Position numbers and translations under genes: made by a program
The notes under the pieces: generated by a model
Told to the model about the DNA's origin: nothing
What the model saw: the letters and a program-made list of their open reading frames with translations, nothing else
Database searches by the model: none
Assembly: GCA_021838985.1 (NCBI GenBank)
Contig: JAKCCC010000042.1
Location: 1-9,660, forward strand
Length of the DNA: 9,660 nt
Source of the DNA: Planctomycetota bacterium
Lineage (GTDB): Bacteria > Planctomycetota > Phycisphaerae > WQYP01
Direction of reading: 5' to 3'
Part shown: in pieces, positions 5,615 through 9,660 of the stretch
How positions within the stretch are numbered: the stretch's first letter is position 1
Layout: the number at the start of each line of letters is the position of its first letter

Positions 5615-6337
5615 ATGGAAATTGATGCACCGCCGCTGCTCTGGTTCTCCCGCGCCGGCTTGGCGGAAATTGACCGTCGGGCGGCCACGGATTATCGGAT
5701 CAGCGTGGCCGCATTGATGGAAAATGCGGGGCGAACTCTGGCCGAGATTGCCCGATCCTACATGGGTGCGGCTTCGCGCGTGCTGGTGGTCGCCGGACCG
5801 GGAAATAACGGCGGCGATGGGCTGGTTGCGGCGCGGCACCTGGCCAACCGCGGCCATGCGGTGCGGGTGCTACTGGCCGCGCCGGAAGAGAAATTCTCCG
5901 GCCCGGCAGCCGAGCAGTTGCACACCATCCGCGCGATGGGCGCAGCCGGCCCTCCCACCGCCGATCCGGTGGCCGCGCTGAAGTGCTGGCTGGCTGAAAG
6001 CAGCGTCGAGGACACGATTATCGACGCACTGTTTGGCACCGGCTTATCCCGCCCGGTCCACGGCTTGGCCGCTGATTTAATTGCGGCGATTAACCACTCC
6101 CGGCGACGGGTGATTAGTGCGGATATTCCATCCGGTCTGGATTGCGACACAGGCCAGGCTTGGGGCCATGCCGTGCAGGCGGTCCACACCGTGACTTTTT
6201 GTGGCATGAAAATCGGTTTTGCCCAACCGGCCGCAGCCAGTTATCTCGGCCAATGCTCCATCGGTGACATCGGCGTCCCGCGCCGCCTGCTGGAAGCCCT
6301 GGCCCAACCCGATCCGGGCCTGGCGGAGAGGCGCTAG
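5615..6337 (+). CDS. nnrE: NAD(P)H-hydrate epimerase (YjeF N-terminal domain)
   Basis: A 240-aa Rossmann-like protein, the usual size of the stand-alone epimerase that interconverts R and S forms of hydrated NAD(P)H so that the partner dehydratase can repair them in the cytoplasm. Visible signatures are LMENAG (34-39), the nucleotide-binding loop GPGNNGGDG (61-69), DALFGTGLSRPVHG (137-150) with Asp137 expected near the K+ and substrate site, and SADIPSGLDCDTG (168-180). The ADP-dependent dehydratase domain (NnrD), often fused to it, is absent and not found elsewhere in the window, so it must be encoded elsewhere. The ATG at 5615 has only a weak, distant GAAG upstream (5601-5604), so initiation may be SD-independent. 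hisS follows 64 bp downstream on the same strand. Identity is secure. Confidence 0.93.
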   Translation: MEIDAPPLLWFSRAGLAEIDRRAATDYRISVAALMENAGRTLAEIARSYMGAASRVLVVAGPGNNGGDGLVAARHLANRGHAVRVLLAAPEEKFSGPAAEQLHTIRAMGAAGPPTADPVAALKCWLAESSVEDTIIDALFGTGLSRPVHGLAADLIAAINHSRRRVISADIPSGLDCDTGQAWGHAVQAVHTVTFCGMKIGFAQPAAASYLGQCSIGDIGVPRRLLEALAQPDPGLAERR

Positions 6338-6401
6338 CCAAAAGGTATGGCTCCATGGGAAGGCTTCAAGAACGCCCGGCTATCGCGTACACTGATCCGC
6401 C

Positions 6402-7916
6402 ATGGCAACTGTGAAAGCTCAAGTCGACGAGTCCCTGCGACGGTCTCCCAAGGGCACGCGTGATTTTTATCCGGAAGAGATGGCGGCGCGCCGCTACATC
6501 GAAGACGTATGGCGGCGCGTATCCATCCGCCACGGGTTCCAGGAAATAGATGGACCAACGTTCGAGGCGCTGGACCTGTATAAGGTCAAAAGCGGCGACG
6601 AGATCGTTTCCCAGTTATTTTCCTTCACCGATCGGGGCGGCCGCGACCTGGCCCTGCGCCCGGAATTCACACCCACGCTGGCCCGCATGGTTGCGGCGCG
6701 AGCCGCCGGTCTGCCGCGTCCGATCAAATGGTTTTCCATTCCGCGCTGCTACCGTGCGGAGCAACCGCAAAAAGGCCGTCTGCGCGAATTCATGCAGTGG
6801 AATGTGGATTTCATCGGGGAAGCATCGGAACGGAGCGGCGGTGATAAACCGGCCGGCGCCGGGACCTCGGCGCGCCGGGACTTATCTCCCGCGGGGCGGG
6901 CGGAACTGGAGTGTCTGGCCGTTTGTGTCGATGCGTTGCGTGAATTCGGGTTGGATGAGCAGGACTTTCGCATTGGCTGGAACCATCGCCAGTTACTCAC
7001 CGACGTGCTCGTCGGCGTGTTCGTGCCGCGGGAGCGCCTTTCCAGCGCCTTTTACATCCTGGATCGCCTGCGGAAATACGATCAGGCGGGCCGGGAACAA
7101 CTGTACCGGGAGCAGGGGTGCGCGGCGCGCGAGCGTGACTACTTTGAGTTCATCGCACAAGTCGGCGACCATTCCTTTTCCGCCTGGCTTGATCAATTGC
7201 TCAACCAGATGGGGCGGGAAGGGGCGGCATGGCGGTCGGAAGCCGGCGTCGCGCCGGAAAGCATCCGCGAGCGCGGGGTGATGCTGGAACAACACTTGTC
7301 CCAAAGCGGCCTGCCGGATCGTTGTTGGTTTGATTTCAGTATTGTCCGCGGCCTGGCCTATTACACCGGATGGGTGTTCGAAATCACAGACCGCCAAGGT
7401 GAAAGTCGAGCCATCGCCGGCGGCGGGCGTTACGATCAACTTATCGAAATGTTCGGCGGACCGTCCCTGCCCGCCGTTGGTTTCGGCATGGGCGACGTGG
7501 TGCTGGAAATCCTGCTGCGCGACCGTGCCCGGTTGCCGCGGCGTCTGCTGCCGACGCCGGACGTGTTTGTCGTCAACGCGCTGGAGGATTCCATGCCCGC
7601 CGATCGGCTGGTTCTGGGGCTGCGCCGTTCGCAGTGGGACGAGGCACGGGCCCAAATTGTCCGCCCTGGCCTGGGCGTACAGCAGAGCTACCGTGGCACC
7701 CGCAATATTGGCAAACTGCTGCAGGAGGCCGCGGCGTCCGGGGCCAAGCTGGCGGTGATTCTGGCGCCGAATGAGTGGGGCCGTAATCTGGTCCGACTGA
7801 AGAACCTTGCGGATCGCTCGGAAACGGAAGTTTCCCTGGCGGATCTCCCCGCCGCCATTCACGCCGCACTGGCCACAAAGCAGTCACTCCGGTCCAGCGT
7901 TCCAGATACTCAATAG
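6402..7916 (+). CDS. hisS: Histidyl-tRNA synthetase
   Basis: A 504-aa class II aminoacyl-tRNA synthetase charging tRNA-His with histidine. It begins with KGTRDFYPEE (17-26), then the substrate loop FTDRGGRDLALRPEFTP (75-91), motif 2 RCYRAEQPQKGRLREFMQWN (115-134), the histidine-specific RGLAYYTG (316-323), motif 3 AGGGRYD (339-345) with AVGFGMG (358-364), and the C-terminal anticodon-binding domain from about 386. It is longer than the roughly 420-430 aa typical of bacterial HisRS. A Gly/Ala/Arg-rich insertion (about 141-165) follows motif 2, and the insertion domain between motif 2 and the histidine motif is also extended. The ATG at 6402 lacks a clear Shine-Dalgarno site but agrees with the usual N-terminus. 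It follows nnrE on the same strand and may be co-transcribed. Identity is certain. Confidence 0.98.
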   Translation: MATVKAQVDESLRRSPKGTRDFYPEEMAARRYIEDVWRRVSIRHGFQEIDGPTFEALDLYKVKSGDEIVSQLFSFTDRGGRDLALRPEFTPTLARMVAARAAGLPRPIKWFSIPRCYRAEQPQKGRLREFMQWNVDFIGEASERSGGDKPAGAGTSARRDLSPAGRAELECLAVCVDALREFGLDEQDFRIGWNHRQLLTDVLVGVFVPRERLSSAFYILDRLRKYDQAGREQLYREQGCAARERDYFEFIAQVGDHSFSAWLDQLLNQMGREGAAWRSEAGVAPESIRERGVMLEQHLSQSGLPDRCWFDFSIVRGLAYYTGWVFEITDRQGESRAIAGGGRYDQLIEMFGGPSLPAVGFGMGDVVLEILLRDRARLPRRLLPTPDVFVVNALEDSMPADRLVLGLRRSQWDEARAQIVRPGLGVQQSYRGTRNIGKLLQEAAASGAKLAVILAPNEWGRNLVRLKNLADRSETEVSLADLPAAIHAALATKQSLRSSVPDTQ

Positions 7917-8213
7917 GGGAAAATGGTTCATAGCTCTCCCGGTAGATATCGGCCGGTAAGCCACGGGGTGCGGGAGCGGCGTTCCCCCGGACCCGTCGCT
8001 GGGTTTTACCCCAGTGGCGCCGGGATTCCGGGCAATGAAGAGCGCTTGCCCGCATTCTCAGAAGAACCGGCCAAAACCTAACTTGCCGATCATCGATCCG
8101 CACGTCCGACTGGTGGAGAGTAGACCGTGCTCTGGGGTGGTGCGGTCTGCCATTGCCACCACCCGACCTGATCCGTAATCTATTCCGCGGGTCTTACGAG
8201 GGCTAACGTAACC
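7917..8213. other. Structured spacer between convergent hisS and lpxB
   Basis: No gene is visible in these 297 bp, but several stable hairpins are. CTCCCG/CGGGAG pairs across 7936-7976. A long hairpin spans 7986-8024: CCCGG/CCGGG, a 3-nt bulge, then 10 bp including two G-U pairs around TTTTAC. CGGGCAA/TTGCCCG pairs at 8029-8052. AGACCG/CGGTCT at 8122-8148 and GGGTGGTG/CACCACCC at 8135-8164 interlock, so they are either alternatives or a pseudoknot. TTACG/CGTAA closes at 8194-8211. Some may terminate hisS and lpxB transcription, though strong T-tracts are missing. A structured non-coding RNA is possible; I saw no tmRNA, RNase P or SRP RNA signature. Confidence 0.5.
7986..8024. terminator. Long hairpin downstream of hisS, possible terminator
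   Basis: CCCGG (7986-7990) pairs with CCGGG (8020-8024). After the bulged ACC, positions 7994-8003 pair with 8010-8019 over 10 bp, including two G-U pairs, with a TTTTAC loop. It lies 70 bp after the hisS stop. No T-run follows on the + strand, so it may instead protect the 3' end of the transcript or be part of a structured RNA. Confidence 0.35.
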
Positions 8214-9413
8214 TCATTCTGTCCCTCCCCTTACCGCAATGGGAGGTCGTTGGTTAGAGCCACTTAGCCGCAAACGGGCGATTTCCAGGGCCACCCGACG
8301 GGCGGCGGGCATGTCCCGGGAAAACGCTTCAAAGGGGGCAACCAACTCACCCAGCTCGCGGGCTATCGCGGTCCGCTGTTGCGGCTGGGAAAGCAATTCT
8401 CCCGCGCGGCGAAGCAACGGTCGCAGTGAACCGTGGAAGGGAATAAATTCCGGAACCAACTCCCGTCCCGCCAAGATGTTGACCAGCGAAAGATAGCGCG
8501 TCTGCACCAGGAACCGGCCGGCGAGATTCCACTTCCACCAGGCCAGGGTGTACATAACCAGCATCGGTTTGTGATGGCGCGCCACCTGCAGGGTGGCCGT
8601 ACCGCTGACCGTCAGCACCACATCCGCCCAACGGATAATTGCGTCCGTCACGCCGCTGCGTACATCCACCCGCAAACCGCTATGCTGCAAAAGTCCCCGA
8701 ATTTGCCAACCGCGGGCATCATCGACGGCGGCGGCGGCAAAAGCGCTACCGGGGAAGCGGCGGTGCAACGCCCGTACCGCTTCGAGCATGGGGGGCAAGT
8801 TGGCGATGATTTCAGCCCGGCGCGAACCGGGCAGCAGGGCGATTTTCAGGCTTGCGGCCGGCAGCGCTGGCTTAAGTTGCGCTGGATCACCGGCCGCACC
8901 ATCAGCTGGCTGGTCAAAGAGGGGATGCCCCACATACGTCGTGGGCACCCCCTGGCGTCGAAAATAATCTTCTTCGAACGGTAGAATGCAGCAGAGATGG
9001 TCTACCGCGGCCGCAAACGCTTTAATGCGCCAGGGCGCCCAGGCCCAGAGCTGTGGAGCCACGTAATAACAAACCGTGATGCCGCGGCGACGGGCCAGCC
9101 GGCTTAAGCGCACATTTACCGTCGGAGAATCAATGGGAACCACCAGATCCGGCGGATGGGTGGCGAATTCGCGGCGCACCTGCCGCAGCAAACGCCACCA
9201 ATAGCGGGCCTGCAGCACGGCGCCGGCCAGCATCGCCGAGTTGCCGGTGGGGTCAGCCCACACCCGGCATCCAGCCTGAATCATTTTTGGCCCGCCAATG
9301 CCGGTGAACTGTCCGTCGGGGAATTCCTGACGCAACGCCCCGATTAAGGCCGCGCCCAACGCGTCACCACTCGGTTCGGCGGCGGAAAGGAAAAAAAGCG
9401 GACGATCCGTCAT
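8214..9413 (-). CDS. lpxB: Lipid-A-disaccharide synthase
   Basis: A 399-aa GT-B glycosyltransferase (family GT19). It joins UDP-2,3-diacylglucosamine to lipid X to make the lipid A disaccharide at the cytoplasmic face of the inner membrane. Visible signatures are SAAEPSGDALGA (10-21), GIGGPKMIQAG (38-48), YVAPQLWAWAPWR (117-129), LPFEEDYF (144-151), VGHPL (161-165), LLPGSRRAEI (193-202), SGTATLQVA (270-278) and NILAGRELVPEFI (312-324). Length is normal. In the SGTATLE-type motif the usual Glu is Gln276 here, which is unusual for a residue well conserved in homologues. The ATG at 9413 has a strong AGAGGAG site, and trpF ends 12 bp upstream on the same strand, suggesting an operon. Its presence indicates an organism that makes lipid A. 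Identity is secure. Confidence 0.97.
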   Translation of the reverse strand: MTDRPLFFLSAAEPSGDALGAALIGALRQEFPDGQFTGIGGPKMIQAGCRVWADPTGNSAMLAGAVLQARYWWRLLRQVRREFATHPPDLVVPIDSPTVNVRLSRLARRRGITVCYYVAPQLWAWAPWRIKAFAAAVDHLCCILPFEEDYFRRQGVPTTYVGHPLFDQPADGAAGDPAQLKPALPAASLKIALLPGSRRAEIIANLPPMLEAVRALHRRFPGSAFAAAAVDDARGWQIRGLLQHSGLRVDVRSGVTDAIIRWADVVLTVSGTATLQVARHHKPMLVMYTLAWWKWNLAGRFLVQTRYLSLVNILAGRELVPEFIPFHGSLRPLLRRAGELLSQPQQRTAIARELGELVAPFEAFSRDMPAARRVALEIARLRLSGSNQRPPIAVRGGTE

Positions 9414-9418
9414 CGCTG

Positions 9419-9425
9419 CTCCTCT
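9419..9425 (-). promoter_or_regulatory. Ribosome binding site of lpxB
   Basis: Read on the - strand, AGAGGAG lies 5 nt before the lpxB ATG, in the short gap after the trpF stop. It is the strongest Shine-Dalgarno sequence in the housekeeping half and fixes the lpxB start. Confidence 0.65.
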
Positions 9426-9660
9426 TTACTTCGCACCCGCGCCTGCGCCGGCCTGACGCACCGCGTCAATGAAGGCACGCATCCGCGCTGGATCTTTTCT
9501 TCCCGGCTGGCCGGGAAACTCCACTCCACTGGAAACATCCACGGCCCAAGGCCGGGCGATGCGGATCGCCTCGCCGACATTGTCAGGATTCAGGCCGCCT
9601 GCTAAAACCAAGGGTGGTACGCCCTGCAAGGCGCCGTTGGCGCGCGCTTCCGCGATCCAG
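9426..9660 (-). CDS. trpF: Phosphoribosylanthranilate isomerase, C-terminal part (5' end outside window)
   Basis: The frame is open to the right edge, so only the last 77 or so residues are seen; it reads through the edge as [20 protein letters not shown]. TrpF converts N-(5'-phosphoribosyl)anthranilate to the carboxyphenylamino-deoxyribulose phosphate in tryptophan synthesis, using a TIM barrel. The C-terminal hallmarks are clear: [14 protein letters not shown], which forms a phosphate-binding loop, then [10 protein letters not shown] and [17 protein letters not shown]. The TTG at 9627-9629 is internal, not a start. The tail ends in Ala/Gly repeats (QAGAGAGAK). lpxB begins 12 bp after the stop, so the two are probably co-transcribed although the pathways are unrelated. 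Family identity is secure; the missing 5' part cannot be judged. Confidence 0.94.
   Translation of the reverse strand, partial: WIAEARANGALQGVPPLVLAGGLNPDNVGEAIRIARPWAVDVSSGVEFPGQPGRKDPARMRAFIDAVRQAGAGAGAK

Noticed and set aside
6993..7862. A 289-codon open frame antisense to hisS
   Set aside because: It lies entirely within the certain hisS gene; long antisense frames are expected in G+C-rich coding DNA and the product has no recognisable motif.

Overview
This window joins two kinds of DNA. From about 5,600 to the right end lie ordinary high-G+C housekeeping genes: an NAD(P)H-hydrate epimerase (nnrE), histidyl-tRNA synthetase (hisS), lipid-A-disaccharide synthase (lpxB) and the 3' part of phosphoribosylanthranilate isomerase (trpF). 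lpxB implies a Gram-negative envelope with lipid A. The high G+C, mostly weak Shine-Dalgarno sites and a small zinc-ribbon membrane protein would fit a Planctomycetota-like (for example Phycisphaerae-like) bacterium. That assignment is inference; no rRNA or other decisive marker is present.

Positions 1-4,400 hold a compact four-gene cassette on the + strand with visibly lower G+C and A/T-richer third codon positions. It starts from a near-consensus sigma-70-type promoter (TTGACA, 17 bp, TAATAT) and ends at a hairpin plus T-tract terminator. Gene order is: isochorismatase-family hydrolase; a PEP-synthase/PPDK-type ATP-grasp domain fused to a squalene-cyclase/prenyltransferase-like alpha/alpha repeat domain; an unrecognised 373-aa protein; and a free-standing 108-aa phosphohistidine swivelling domain. 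The last three genes overlap by 8 and 4 bp, so they are probably translationally coupled. Together they look like a PEP-synthase/rifampin-phosphotransferase-type dikinase split over separate polypeptides, with a cyclase-like module attached and a hydrolase added. I do not recognise this arrangement; it is the best candidate here for an undescribed system, probably modifying a small or hydrophobic molecule by ATP-driven phosphotransfer.

The cassette is flanked on the left by tandem GTGACA(C/T)TTCTATTGAAAC repeats resembling an insertion-sequence end, and on the right by tandem AAAGGACAT repeats. After these comes about 650 bp of gene-poor DNA (4,389-5,048) rich in palindromes, several capped by the same GTGA loop. 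This suggests a horizontally acquired or recombination-prone segment.

Positions 5,049-5,306 carry a small zinc-ribbon/transmembrane gene on the - strand. A 308-bp gap with an exact 30-bp direct repeat separates it from nnrE. nnrE and hisS run rightward; trpF and lpxB run leftward, 12 bp apart, as a probable operon. hisS and lpxB converge on a 297-bp spacer containing several strong hairpins.
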